64,000 nt of DNA from NCBI RefSeq assembly GCF_002847445.1, contig NZ_CP025430.1, positions 992,001 to 1,056,000 on the forward strand, written 5' to 3'. The stretch is from Paracoccus zhejiangensis. GTDB taxonomy: Bacteria > Pseudomonadota > Alphaproteobacteria > Rhodobacterales > Rhodobacteraceae. Shown piece after piece: positions 49,546-58,312 of the stretch (the first letter of the stretch is position 1; each line of letters opens with the position of its first letter). The notes under the pieces are model-generated. The model was not told where the DNA came from. It did not search any database and saw only the letters and a list, made by a program, of their open reading frames with translations. Both the position numbers and the translations under genes were made by a program.

Positions 49546-50621
49546 CAGCCGGCCCTCCGCTCGAAATCGATGCGCGGGTCGACGAAGACATACATCAGGT
49601 CCGACAGGATCCCGGTCAGCAAGCCGATCAGGCCGAAGACATAGAGCGTGGCGAAGATCACCGGATAGTCACGCTGCACCGCCGCCTCGAAGCCGAGACG
49701 CCCCAGACCGTCGAGCGAGAAGATCGTCTCGATCAGGATCGAACTGCCGAAAAACACGCCCAGAAACAGCGCCGGGAAACCTGCGATGACGATCAGCATG
49801 GCATTGCGGAAGACATGGCCATAGAGCACCCGCCGCTCGGTCAGACCCTTGGCGCGGGCGGTCATCACATATTGCTTGTTGATCTCGTCGAGAAAGCTGT
49901 TCTTGGTCAGCAGCGTCAGCGTGGCAAAGCCCGAGATCGACATGGCCACCACCGGCAGGGTGATGTGCCAGAGATAGTCCTTGATCTGCCCCCAGGTCGA
50001 GAGCGCATAGAAATTGTCGCTGACCAGACCGCGCAGGGGGAAGATCTTCCAGTAGCTGCCGCCGGCGAAGAGGACCATCAAGAGCACGGCGAAGAGGAAG
50101 GCCGGGATGGCGTAGCCCATGATGATCAGGCCCGAGGTCCAGGTGTCGAAGGGCGTGCCGTCACGCACCGCCTTGCGGATGCCAAGCGGGATCGAGATCA
50201 GATAGGCTAGGAGCGTGGTCCAGAGCCCCAGCGTGATCGAGACCGGCATCTTCTCCTTCACCAGGTCGATCACGCTGATCGAGCGGAACCAGCTTTCGCC
50301 GAAATCGAAGGTCAGGTAATCGCCCATCATCGACAGGAACCGCTGCAGGGGCGGCTTGTCGAAGCCGAATTCCTTCTCCAGCTGGGCCACGAATTCCGGC
50401 GGCAGGCCGCGCGCCCCGGCATATTCGCCCGCCGCCGCGCCGGCGGAATCGCCGCCCGCGCCCGCAATGTTGCGGAATACGTCGCCCTCGCCCTGCAGCC
50501 GCGCGGCGATCTGTTCGATCGGGCCGCCGGGGACGAACTGGGTCAGCGCGAAATTGATGATCATGATCCCGATCATCGTCGGAATGATCAGCAGCAGCCG
50601 CCGCAGAATATAGGCACCCAT
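49545..50621 (-). CDS. yejB: ABC peptide transporter permease, YejB-like
   Basis: This 358-residue permease is of the DppB/OppB type. The N-terminus [24 protein letters not shown] is characteristic, and the periplasmic loop is rich in Gly/Ala. The EAA loop is [25 protein letters not shown]. The ATG at 50621 matches the family start and the upstream ATG-like codons are less suitable. The gene lies 125 bases downstream of yejA. Confidence 0.94.
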   Translation of the reverse strand: MGAYILRRLLLIIPTMIGIMIINFALTQFVPGGPIEQIAARLQGEGDVFRNIAGAGGDSAGAAAGEYAGARGLPPEFVAQLEKEFGFDKPPLQRFLSMMGDYLTFDFGESWFRSISVIDLVKEKMPVSITLGLWTTLLAYLISIPLGIRKAVRDGTPFDTWTSGLIIMGYAIPAFLFAVLLMVLFAGGSYWKIFPLRGLVSDNFYALSTWGQIKDYLWHITLPVVAMSISGFATLTLLTKNSFLDEINKQYVMTARAKGLTERRVLYGHVFRNAMLIVIAGFPALFLGVFFGSSILIETIFSLDGLGRLGFEAAVQRDYPVIFATLYVFGLIGLLTGILSDLMYVFVDPRIDFERRAG

Positions 50622-50746
50622 CTGTCCTGCCCTTCGCCTGGCCATTTTCGGCCGCCGGGCCTTTGCGGCCCTGTTCGGATTTCACGCCTTGTCGGCAATC
50701 CGCACCCGGAAATCAAGCGGATTGCCCGGTTTCAGCCCGCCAAGGC

Positions 50747-52645
50747 TCAGCGCAGCGCGCCCTCGGCCTTCAGCTTGGCTTCCTTCTCGGGGTTGAACCA
50801 CCAGAAATCCATCTCGCCCAGGGCAAAGTCCGGCAGCGTCTCGGGACGCTCGTACATGTCGTAATAGGCCAGCAGGTGATCGGCATTGTACCATTGCGGG
50901 ATGCTGAGGAACATCGCCCGCAGGGACCGGTCCAGTGCACGGGCGGCAGTCTCCATTTCTTCCTGCGTCTTGGCGTGCTCGACATCCTTCATCAACTTGT
51001 CGATGGCCGGGTTCTTCAGACCCAGAAGATTACTTTCGGACTCGGCATATTCGCTGCCGAAGACCGGCAGCATCTCGGCGCCGGGAATGGGAGACTGGCC
51101 GATGAACGTCGAGGTGATGTCGAAATCATGCTCGCGCTCGCGCGATTCCAGCTCGGCATTGTCGACACGGGCATTCACCGCATCGACCCCGATGCCGCGC
51201 AGGGCTTCGACATAAGGATTAAGAATGCGATCCAGCGTCACGGAATCATTCATGAATTCGACGCGCAGAACCTCGCCCTTGTCATTCCGGCGCAACCCGT
51301 CACTGCCGATGGTCCAGCCGGCCTCGTCCAAGAGCGCCCCGGCCGCCCGCATCGCCCGGCGGTCGCGCGGCTGTTCGCTGCCCTCGGGCCAGACAAAGGC
51401 GGGCTCGGTAAAGACCGTCTCGGGCAGATCGGCCTTCAGGGGTTCCAGCAGCGCCAGTTCCTCGGGCGACGGCATCCCCTCGGCGGCGAGCGGCCGGTTC
51501 TGCCAATAGCTCTGCTGCCGCGAATAGAGGCCGTAGAACATCTTGTCGTTGGTCCATTGGAAGTTGAACATCATGCCAATGGCCTGACGCACGCGCGGGT
51601 CCTGAAACTTCTCGCGGCGCAGGTTGAAGACCCAGGCCTGCCCCGAAACGCTGCTGTTGTCGGGCAGGGTCTCGACCTTGACCCAGCCCTTTTCCTGCGC
51701 CGGGAAGTTATAGGCCGTCGCCCATTTGATCGAGCTGTTCTCGCGCCGGAAGGTGTATTCGCCGGCGGTGAAGGCCTGAAAGGCTGCGTCGTAATCGGCG
51801 AAATGCTCATAGCGCATGCGGTCGAAATTGTGCCGCCCGACATTCAGGGCCAGATCCTTGCCCCAGTAATCCTCGCGCCGCGTCACCTCGACCCAGCGGC
51901 CCATGTTCCACCCGGACAGTTCGTAAGGACCCGAGCCGATCAGCGGCTTGTCCATGGTCTCGTCGAGCTTCAGCGCGCGCGTCTCGAAATCGGCCTTCGA
52001 CATGATCGGCAGGCCGCCGACGAAACTGACCACCTCGCGGCGGGGGTAATCGGGGGTGAAGGTGAATTTCACCGTGTGATCATCCAGCGCCTCGACCGAG
52101 GCGATCTGCTGCTGGATCATCAGCTTGGTGCCGGTCGAACCCTGATCGCGCATCGCCTCGACCGAGAAGACCACATCGGCGGCGGTCATCGGGCTGCCAT
52201 CGGCGAATTTGACCTCGGGGCGCAGGTGGAAGATCACCCAGTCGCGGCTTTCGGGATATTCCAGCGTCTCGCAGAGAAGGCAGTAGGAGGCGCCGAAATC
52301 GCTGGAATCGCGATCCATCAGCGTTTCCAGCATGGTGGCGGAAAAGACCGCTGGCCGGCCCTTGAAGGTGAAGGGGTTGAAATTGTCGAAGTTCGAGGTG
52401 TTGGGCACGGATTCGATGATGTAGCCGCCCTTCGGCGCCTTGGGGTTCACATAGGGCAGATGCGGGAAATCGGCGGGCAGTTTCAGATCGCCGATGATCG
52501 CATAGCCATGCGAGACCGTCACACCCTCGTCCGTGGCCGGGGCAGCGGCGGCGGGTGTCGCCGCCTCCGGGGCCGCCTCCTGTGCTGATGCGGGCAGGAT
52601 GCCGAAGCCAGCCAGCAGGCCGATCAGCGGAAGGATGGGGCGCAT
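50747..52645 (-). CDS. yejA: Peptide ABC transporter substrate-binding protein, YejA-like
   Basis: This 632-residue SBP_bac_5 family binding protein has a signal peptide (MRPILPLIGLLAGFGILPASA) and an Ala/Pro-rich linker. The domain starts HGYAIIGDLKLPADFPHLPYVNPKAPKGG, which is distinctive for YejA. It delivers peptides to YejBEF. It is the first gene of the leftward operon. About 395 bases separate it from cycM. Substrate (peptide, microcin C-like or other) is unknown. Confidence 0.94.
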   Translation of the reverse strand: MRPILPLIGLLAGFGILPASAQEAAPEAATPAAAAPATDEGVTVSHGYAIIGDLKLPADFPHLPYVNPKAPKGGYIIESVPNTSNFDNFNPFTFKGRPAVFSATMLETLMDRDSSDFGASYCLLCETLEYPESRDWVIFHLRPEVKFADGSPMTAADVVFSVEAMRDQGSTGTKLMIQQQIASVEALDDHTVKFTFTPDYPRREVVSFVGGLPIMSKADFETRALKLDETMDKPLIGSGPYELSGWNMGRWVEVTRREDYWGKDLALNVGRHNFDRMRYEHFADYDAAFQAFTAGEYTFRRENSSIKWATAYNFPAQEKGWVKVETLPDNSSVSGQAWVFNLRREKFQDPRVRQAIGMMFNFQWTNDKMFYGLYSRQQSYWQNRPLAAEGMPSPEELALLEPLKADLPETVFTEPAFVWPEGSEQPRDRRAMRAAGALLDEAGWTIGSDGLRRNDKGEVLRVEFMNDSVTLDRILNPYVEALRGIGVDAVNARVDNAELESREREHDFDITSTFIGQSPIPGAEMLPVFGSEYAESESNLLGLKNPAIDKLMKDVEHAKTQEEMETAARALDRSLRAMFLSIPQWYNADHLLAYYDMYERPETLPDFALGEMDFWWFNPEKEAKLKAEGALR

Positions 52646-52793
52646 GGGTCTCTCCCTGTCGTGGTGGACCGCAGGCTAGGGCAGCGCCGGGCCGGGGATC
52701 AAGCCGCGTTTTCGTGAACGAGGGGGAGTTAGGAGCAGAACAGGGCCTCGGGCAGCGACCCGGCCCGGGAACCAGGGCAAAGCCCGCCCGGGC

Positions 52794-52849
52794 CAGCGGA
52801 CGACCGCCCCCTCGGGCGGCCGCTCTGGTGCGGTTCAGCACCGAACAGC
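52794..52849 (-). repeat. 56-bp dispersed element, copy 2
   Basis: This minus-strand copy matches 8136-8191 at 54 of 56 positions. The two differences (C to A and G to T) are synonymous in the Arg-rich frame (CGA/AGA and CGG/CGT). The second weakens the hairpin stem. It lies in the leader side of the yejA operon. Confidence 0.85.
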
Positions 52850-52870
52850 TGCTCGATGTGCTTGCGCCAT
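52835..52870 (-). other. Possible 11-codon leader ORF at repeat copy 2
   Basis: The ATG at 52870 opens a frame reading M-A-Q-A-H-R-A-A-V-R-C then TGA, and is preceded by TTT as in copy 1. No Shine-Dalgarno is visible upstream here. Both copies end A-V-R-C-stop across the shared block. Confidence 0.25.
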
Positions 52871-52992
52871 AAAGGTGATCTGCCCGACCGCCGCAGCGGC
52901 CCCCGGCGGTCGACCGCTGGCCCTATGCCCTTCGCATGATCACCGTCGCCGAAGGCAAGCGGCCCCACATTTCTGTCTTCCCCAAACCAAAA

Positions 52993-53015
52993 GGGCGCGG
53001 CCACCGGCCACGCCC
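52993..53015 (-). terminator. Intrinsic terminator of cycM
   Basis: In the minus orientation, GGGCGTGGCC pairs with GGCCGCGCCC (one G-U pair) around a GGT loop, followed by TTTTGG. It lies 26 bases past the cycM stop. Confidence 0.75.
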
Positions 53016-53040
53016 CTCGAATTCTCTTGCCCTGCGAACC

Positions 53041-53583
53041 TTACGGCTGCGCGGCCAGGTAGGCGATCAGGTCGGCGCGGTCCTGCGGGTCCTTCAGGCC
53101 GGCGAAGGACATCTTGGTGCCCGAGACGACGCCTTTCGGGTTGGCCAGGAATTCCTGCAGCGCCTCGGGGGTCCAGGTCGGTGCTTCGCCGGCATGGGCG
53201 ACCATGGCGTCCGAGTAACCGAAGCCACCGACCGAAGCCACGGCGCGATCGACGATGCCGTTCAGGTGCGGGCCGGTGCCGTCGCTGCCGTCCAGCTTGT
53301 GGCAGGCCTTGCACTTGCCGAAATCCTTCTCGCCCGCGGCGACATCGGCCTGGGCCATCAGCGCGGCGAAATCGATCTGTTCTTCCTCGGCGCCGGCATC
53401 GCCGCCTGCGGCCTCTTCAACCGGAATCGTATAGGCCTGAGCGGCCGCCTCGCCGTCGTGAGACCCTTCACCGCTGGCGCCGACGTGATATACGCCGCTG
53501 GCAGCCCAGCCAGCGAGCAACAGGAACAGAAGCGCGCCGATCAGCGCGCCAGCCGCCTTGGTGATGGTCATGGTATCGAACAT
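53041..53583 (-). CDS. cycM: Membrane-anchored cytochrome c552 (CycM)
   Basis: This 180-residue cytochrome c has an N-terminal uncleaved membrane anchor ([21 protein letters not shown]) and a flexible acidic linker. The class I heme domain has CKACH (Cys91, Cys94, His95) and axial Met158 in GTKMSFAG. In Paracoccus the homologue carries electrons between the bc1 complex and cytochrome aa3 oxidase. The N-terminus [16 protein letters not shown] resembles Paracoccus CycM closely. A promoter lies upstream (53625-53654) and a terminator downstream, so it is a single-gene unit. Confidence 0.95.
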   Translation of the reverse strand: MFDTMTITKAAGALIGALLFLLLAGWAASGVYHVGASGEGSHDGEAAAQAYTIPVEEAAGGDAGAEEEQIDFAALMAQADVAAGEKDFGKCKACHKLDGSDGTGPHLNGIVDRAVASVGGFGYSDAMVAHAGEAPTWTPEALQEFLANPKGVVSGTKMSFAGLKDPQDRADLIAYLAAQP

Positions 53584-53624
53584 TGCCTGCCGTCCCCGGT
53601 TTGGTAAGCCTTAAATTTGGCCCG

Positions 53625-53654
53625 TATCTATCCGCTTTCTCTTTGCGGGATCAA
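53625..53654 (-). promoter_or_regulatory. Putative cycM promoter
   Basis: On the minus strand TTGATC (53654-53649) and TAGATA (53630-53625) are 18 bases apart, and the -10 lies 42 bases before the cycM ATG. The TTGATC -35 also appears at the ffs promoter. Confidence 0.45.
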
Positions 53655-53761
53655 GGTATAGTTAGCCCGAACATGGCAGAAACCGGGTGATAAGTCACAG
53701 CCCCTGCCACCGCTCCCCTGCCCTGACCGGCCCGGTGCCGGACCAGCCTATGGATTGTACC

Positions 53762-54637
53762 ATGACCCAGTTCGCCCCGACAAACCGCATCGCCTTCCAG
53801 GGCGAACTTGGCGCCTATAGCCACGAGGCCTGCCGCAATGCCCGCCCGGGCATGGAGCCGCTGCCCTGCCGCGCCTTCGAGGACGTGATCGAGGCGGTGC
53901 GCAGCGGCCAGGCCGATCTGGCGATGCTGCCGGTCGAGAACTCGACCTATGGCCGGGTGGCCGACATCCACCGCCTGCTGCCGGCATCAGGGCTGCACAT
54001 CGTCGACGAGGCCTTTGTCCGCGTCCATATCAGCCTGATGGCCATGCCCGGCGTCGCCATTGAGGATATCCGCAAGGTCCGTGCCCACCTGGTTCTGCTG
54101 CCGCAATCGGCCTCTTACCTCGCGCGCTATGGCATCCGCGGCGAATCCGCCGCCGACAGCGCCGGGGCCGCCGCCGAACTGGCGGTCAGCGGCAAGCGCG
54201 ACGAGGGCGTGCTGGCCTCGGACCTGGCCGCCGAGATCCACGGGCTGACCATCCTCGCCCGCCATATCGAGGATCACGCCCATAACACCACGCGCTTCCT
54301 GATCATGTCGCGGGTGGACGACCATGCCCGCCGCGCCGAGAAGATGATGACCACCTTCGTCTTCCGCGTGCGCAACATCCCGGCGGCGCTCTACAAGGCG
54401 ATGGGCGGTTTCGCCACCAATGGCGTCAACATGACCAAGCTGGAAAGCTACATGGCCGACGGCGTCTTCACCGCGACGCAGTTCTATGCCGATATCGAGG
54501 GCCACCCCGAGGACCCGCATGTGCGCCGCGCGCTGGACGAGCTGGCCTTCTTCTCCTCCAGCCTGTCGATCCTCGGCGTCTATCCCGCCGATCCGCTGCG
54601 CGCCGAACAGGAGCAGCCGGTCGAGGGCGAGGGCTAG
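53762..54637 (+). CDS. pheA: Prephenate dehydratase
   Basis: This 291-residue enzyme converts prephenate to phenylpyruvate in phenylalanine synthesis. The catalytic domain has FQGELGAYSHEA, LPVENSTYGRV and HNTTRFLIM. The C-terminal ACT domain (NIPAALYKAMGGFATNGVNMTKLESYM) provides phenylalanine feedback. There is no chorismate mutase domain, so the mutase must be separate. The ATG at 53762 is used. The frame is open further upstream without a good start. It is divergent from cycM. Confidence 0.95.
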   Translation: MTQFAPTNRIAFQGELGAYSHEACRNARPGMEPLPCRAFEDVIEAVRSGQADLAMLPVENSTYGRVADIHRLLPASGLHIVDEAFVRVHISLMAMPGVAIEDIRKVRAHLVLLPQSASYLARYGIRGESAADSAGAAAELAVSGKRDEGVLASDLAAEIHGLTILARHIEDHAHNTTRFLIMSRVDDHARRAEKMMTTFVFRVRNIPAALYKAMGGFATNGVNMTKLESYMADGVFTATQFYADIEGHPEDPHVRRALDELAFFSSSLSILGVYPADPLRAEQEQPVEGEG

Positions 54638-54649
54638 GCTGCCCGCGTC

Positions 54650-55108
54650 TCAGGCGCGGCCGGCCGTCATCTCGCTCACCAGCCGCGCGACGCCCGCGTC
54701 GAATTTCCGGTCCAACTGCGACTTGCCCAGCTTGGCGGTCTGCAGCATCAGCCGAGCGCGCATGTTGCGCGGCAGGGCCTCGGCCTCGAACATCACCCGC
54801 GACCGCTGCTTGCTCAGCGCCATCACGGTCAGGTCGATGATCAGGTCGAAGGCCTCGGACAGCCCGCTGATCACCATGCGCCCGGGCGCCTCGAGCTGCA
54901 TGACCTCGAGACGCAGGTCGCGCCGCCGTCCGCGCCAGTCGAATCCGACCTGCCAGCCTGCCCCTGCCGCCGGCTGCTGCGCCGGGTCGAGCCGGGTCAC
55001 CGCCGCGCCGCGACGTGCCAGGATGCGCTCGAGCCGCTCGAAATCGATGAGGGATTGAAACAGCTGATCCGCGGTCAGCTCGGTATCCTTGCGGGTCGAG
55101 AATTTCAT
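54650..55108 (-). CDS. SRPBCC-family protein of unknown function
   Basis: This 152-residue protein starts MKFSTRKDTELTADQLFQSLIDFERLER, typical of SRPBCC/polyketide cyclase-like folds, with a conserved central VGFDWRGRRRDLRLEV stretch. These proteins bind hydrophobic ligands. No function is known for this group. Convergent with pheA, with a 12-base gap. Confidence 0.8.
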   Translation of the reverse strand: MKFSTRKDTELTADQLFQSLIDFERLERILARRGAAVTRLDPAQQPAAGAGWQVGFDWRGRRRDLRLEVMQLEAPGRMVISGLSEAFDLIIDLTVMALSKQRSRVMFEAEALPRNMRARLMLQTAKLGKSQLDRKFDAGVARLVSEMTAGRA

Positions 55109-55260
55109 GAACGACCAATCTGATTGACGATGGAATGCAACGGAACCGGTTACAAAAGCGTTGTGCAGTTAGAAGGAAGTCGTGAGGTTTTCAAGTCAGC
55201 CCGGTGATCCGCTGACAGGGAACCCGCAACGAAATTGTTGACGCGCGCCGTCCGACGGGC

Positions 55261-55273
55261 GATTGACTCAATC
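55261..55273. promoter_or_regulatory. 13-bp palindrome upstream of the cpdB-like gene
   Basis: GATTGA-C-TCAATC is a perfect palindrome around one base, 131 bases before the GTG start. The 55109-55403 spacer is otherwise without recognised genes. A regulatory role is inferred from symmetry only. Confidence 0.3.
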
Positions 55274-55403
55274 GTCAGTTGAGAGCAGCGCGAGTCGGAA
55301 CGACATCGCCTCCCCCGGCGATCATCTGACATGCGCGGCACGGCCTGAACGACGCCGCCGAAAACGCGAAAACCGTGGGGGATGTAGGAGCGAGGAGCCA
55401 GCA

Positions 55404-57311
55404 GTGGCTGACGGCAACGGAGGCATCAAGTCCGCGGCGGGCCGGAACGGCTGGACGGCCGATACGGCCACGCTTGCGCTGCGGATCATGGCGACCACCG
55501 ACATGCACATGCATGTGCTGCCCTATAACTACCTTGCCGACAAACCCTCGAACCGCTTGGGACTGGCGCGCACCGCCTCGCTGATCGAGGCGCGGCGGTC
55601 CGAGGTGGCGAACTCGCTGCTGCTGGACAATGGCGATTTCCTGCAGGGCAATCCGCTCGGTGACTATATCGCCGAGGTGCGCGGGGTCAGCTCGCGCAGC
55701 CCGCATCCGGCGATCGCTGCGATGAACGCCATGGGCTATGACGCGGGCACGCTTGGCAATCACGATTTCACCTTCGGCACCGGCTTCCTGCGCCGGGTGC
55801 TGAACGGCGCGGCATTCCCCTTGACCGTGGCCAACCTGGTGCCCCGCTCGGGCCCCGGTTTCGCGCCCTGGCTGATGCTCGAGCGCAAGCTGGTCGATGG
55901 CTATGGCACCGCCTATCCGATCCGTATCGGGGTGATCGGTTTCGCGCCGCCGCAGACAGTCGATTGGGACCGCAATCTCGGCAATGAACTGGCCAGCGAG
56001 GACATCCTCGACAGCGCCCGCCGCCTCTTGCCGCGGCTAAAAGCCGCAGGCGCCGACCTGGTCATCGCACTGGCCCATAGCGGCATAGGCCCGATCGAGC
56101 CAACGCCGCGAATCGAGAACGCAGCCACCGCGCTGGCCGCCTTGCCCGAGATCGATGTCATCATCGCGGGCCATACCCATCAGGTCTTTCCCGATCCGCA
56201 ATTCCCGCCCCAACCCGGTGCCGATCCGCTGCGCGGCACGCTGATGGGCAAGCCGGCGGTGATGGCGGGGTTCGGCGGCTCGCACCTGGGGGTGATCGAC
56301 CTGCAGCTTGCCCGCAGCGACGAGGGTGCCTGGCGCGTTGCCGACTTCACCGTCGCCGCCGAACCGGTCGAGAGCAAGCATCTGCCGCTGCGGCGGATCT
56401 ACTCCACCACCATCGGCGCTCATCGCGAAACCCTGCGCCATATCCGCCGCCGCGTCGGAAGGACGGAGGCGCCGCTGAACAGTTATTTCGCGCTGATCGG
56501 ACAGGACCCCGGCCTCAGGCTGGTGGCGATGGCACAGCGCTGGCATGTCCGGCGGATGCTGCGCGACACCGAATGGGCGAACCTGCCGATCCTCTCGGCG
56601 GTCGCCCCCTTCCGCGCCGGCGGGCGGGGCGGGCCTGAGTATTATACCGATGTCCCGGTCGGAGCGCTGACCCTGCGCAACCTGGCCGATCTCTATTTCT
56701 ACCCCAACCGCATCTGCGCCATCGAAGTGACCGGCGCGCAGCTGAGCGGCTGGCTGGAGCGATCCGCCGGAATCTTCCGGCAGATGCAGCCCGGGCTGGC
56801 GGACCAGCCGCTGATCGACCCGGACTTCCCCAGCTACAATTTCGACGTGATCGACGGCCTCGGCTGGCAGGTCGACCTGACCCGGCCGCCGCGCTTTCAC
56901 CCCAGCGGCAGGCTTCTGGACCCCGAGGCCACGCGCATCCGCAACCTGACCCATCATGGCCGCCCGGTCGCCGACGAGGACCGTTTCCTGCTGGCGACGA
57001 ATTCCTATCGGCTGGCCACCTGCGGGCTATTCGGGCCGCTAGTCGGCGAGAATCGCGTGGTGCTGGACGACGAGGCGATGACGCGCGACGTGCTGCGCCG
57101 CTATGTCCGCCGCCGCCGCCGCATCCTGCCCGCCAGTGTCCGGCATTGGGAGTTCCTGCCGGTCGCCGGGGCCTCGGCCATCTTCGAGACCGGGCCATCG
57201 GCGGTCAAGCATATGGAACGGCTGGAAAATGCCGGCGATTACGCGCTGGAATGCGCGGGCGAGACCGAGGATGGCTTCATCCGCATCCGGTTGAACCTTT
57301 CCCGGGGTTGA
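55404..57311 (+). CDS. CpdB-like 2',3'-cyclic-nucleotide phosphodiesterase / 3'-nucleotidase
   Basis: This 635-residue protein has a metallophosphoesterase domain (ATTDMHMHVLPYNY, LDNGDFLQGN, GNHDF, IAGHTHQVFPD) and a C-terminal 5'-nucleotidase domain (VPVGALTLRNLADLYFYPN, ATNSYRLATCG). In CpdB the enzyme is periplasmic. Here the start at GTG 55404 (GAGGAG upstream) gives an N-terminus VADGNGGIKSAAGRNG with no signal peptide, and no better upstream start adds one. It may be cytoplasmic or use another export route. The substrate is inferred from the family. Confidence 0.85.
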   Translation: MADGNGGIKSAAGRNGWTADTATLALRIMATTDMHMHVLPYNYLADKPSNRLGLARTASLIEARRSEVANSLLLDNGDFLQGNPLGDYIAEVRGVSSRSPHPAIAAMNAMGYDAGTLGNHDFTFGTGFLRRVLNGAAFPLTVANLVPRSGPGFAPWLMLERKLVDGYGTAYPIRIGVIGFAPPQTVDWDRNLGNELASEDILDSARRLLPRLKAAGADLVIALAHSGIGPIEPTPRIENAATALAALPEIDVIIAGHTHQVFPDPQFPPQPGADPLRGTLMGKPAVMAGFGGSHLGVIDLQLARSDEGAWRVADFTVAAEPVESKHLPLRRIYSTTIGAHRETLRHIRRRVGRTEAPLNSYFALIGQDPGLRLVAMAQRWHVRRMLRDTEWANLPILSAVAPFRAGGRGGPEYYTDVPVGALTLRNLADLYFYPNRICAIEVTGAQLSGWLERSAGIFRQMQPGLADQPLIDPDFPSYNFDVIDGLGWQVDLTRPPRFHPSGRLLDPEATRIRNLTHHGRPVADEDRFLLATNSYRLATCGLFGPLVGENRVVLDDEAMTRDVLRRYVRRRRRILPASVRHWEFLPVAGASAIFETGPSAVKHMERLENAGDYALECAGETEDGFIRIRLNLSRG

Positions 57312-57336
57312 TCCCGCCCGCGCCCTGCCCTATCTA
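57308..57336 (+). promoter_or_regulatory. Sigma-70-like promoter of the SRP RNA gene
   Basis: TTGATC (57308-57313) and TATCTA (57331-57336) are 17 bases apart. Transcription would begin near 57344, the first base of the SRP RNA helix. The -35 overlaps the stop of the preceding CDS. Confidence 0.7.
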
Positions 57337-57343
57337 GCCCCTC

Positions 57344-57440
57344 GAGAGGTTGGCGCGGGCGAGCGTTTCGCCAACCCGGTCAGGTCCGGAAGGAAGCAGC
57401 CGCAACGAATCCCGCTTGGGTCGCTGTCCAGCCTCTCACC
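57344..57440 (+). ncRNA. ffs: Signal recognition particle RNA (4.5S type)
   Basis: This is the small bacterial SRP RNA, which forms the SRP with Ffh. The domain IV core CAGGTCCGGAAGGAAGCAGC is present at the tip of a long hairpin. The ends GAGAGG (57344-57349) and CCTCTC (57432-57437) pair, and the length is about 95 bases. It targets membrane proteins co-translationally. A clear promoter precedes it. Confidence 0.96.
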
Positions 57441-57466
57441 TTACCCAACAGTCTGATCTTTGCCGC

Positions 57467-58255
57467 TCAGTCGTGCTTGCCGCCCGGCTGGTGCCGCGCC
57501 ACCTCCTGCCGCCCCGGCCGTGGCCGGGTGATGCCGCCCAGCACCTCGATCGGGCTTGGCACATGCACACCGACCCCCGTGCCCACCGGGCCCAGCACCT
57601 GCTTTGACAGCTCTGCCAGCACCACGCCGGCGATCAAAACCCGGCTGATCCGGGTGCCGGTGCGCTCCCAGAACTGCGCGCTGCGCAGCCAGAAGCGCCG
57701 GTCCGAGGGCGGGATATAGAGGGCCGCGCCATGCCAGTCGCTGACGAACCCCGCCCGCCGCGCCTGCTGGTCCAGCTGCCCGGCGGTATAGCTGCGCCCG
57801 AGCCCGAAGGGCGTCCGGTCCGAGGCCGCCCAGAGCCCTGCCCGGTTCGGCACCATGACGAGCATCCGCCCCCCCGGCCCCAGCACCCGCCAGGCCTCGG
57901 CCAGAAGCGCGTCGGGGTGATCGCTGGTCTCGAGCCCGTGCAGCATCACGAGCCGGTCGAGGCTGCCGGTGTCGATGGGCCAAGCCGTCTCGTCGCAGAG
58001 AACGCTGTGATTGGCCGCCCCGGCAGGCCAGCCCATCACCCCCTGCGGACCCGGCATCAAGGCCGTCACCCGCCGCGCCGTCGCCAGATAGGGCCGCAGC
58101 ATCGGCGCGGCGAAACCGAAGCCCGCCACGCTCATCCCCTGCACCTGCTGGGGCTGCCAGCGCTGTACCAGCCGGTCGCGCAGCACCCGCTGGACCACCC
58201 GGCCGATGGACCGCTGGTAATAGAAGCGCTGCAGGTCGGCGATATCGTGATGCAT
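57467..58255 (-). CDS. SAM-dependent methyltransferase
   Basis: This 262-residue class I methyltransferase (methyltransferase type 11-like) starts MHHDIADLQRFYYQR. A SAM-binding region is VAGFGFAAPMLRPYL, with a later motif ALLAEAWRVLGPGGRMLVMVPN. The C-terminal tail is Pro/Arg/Gly-rich. It is divergent from gloB with 57 bases between. The substrate is unknown. A longer frame upstream runs over gloB and is rejected. Confidence 0.85.
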   Translation of the reverse strand: MHHDIADLQRFYYQRSIGRVVQRVLRDRLVQRWQPQQVQGMSVAGFGFAAPMLRPYLATARRVTALMPGPQGVMGWPAGAANHSVLCDETAWPIDTGSLDRLVMLHGLETSDHPDALLAEAWRVLGPGGRMLVMVPNRAGLWAASDRTPFGLGRSYTAGQLDQQARRAGFVSDWHGAALYIPPSDRRFWLRSAQFWERTGTRISRVLIAGVVLAELSKQVLGPVGTGVGVHVPSPIEVLGGITRPRPGRQEVARHQPGGKHD

Positions 58256-58312
58256 TGCACCCGGTCCGTGGTTTTGCGACCCTGACCACACCACAGGGAA
58301 AGGACTTTGCCA

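Larger units (their letters stand above)
52646..53040. other. Non-coding spacer between yejA and cycM
   Basis: The 395-base spacer holds the cycM terminator (52993-53015) and the second copy of the dispersed element (52794-52849). The sequence on the yejA side of the repeat is GC-rich. I see no convincing promoter for yejA. Open frames here are not supported as genes. Confidence 0.7.
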
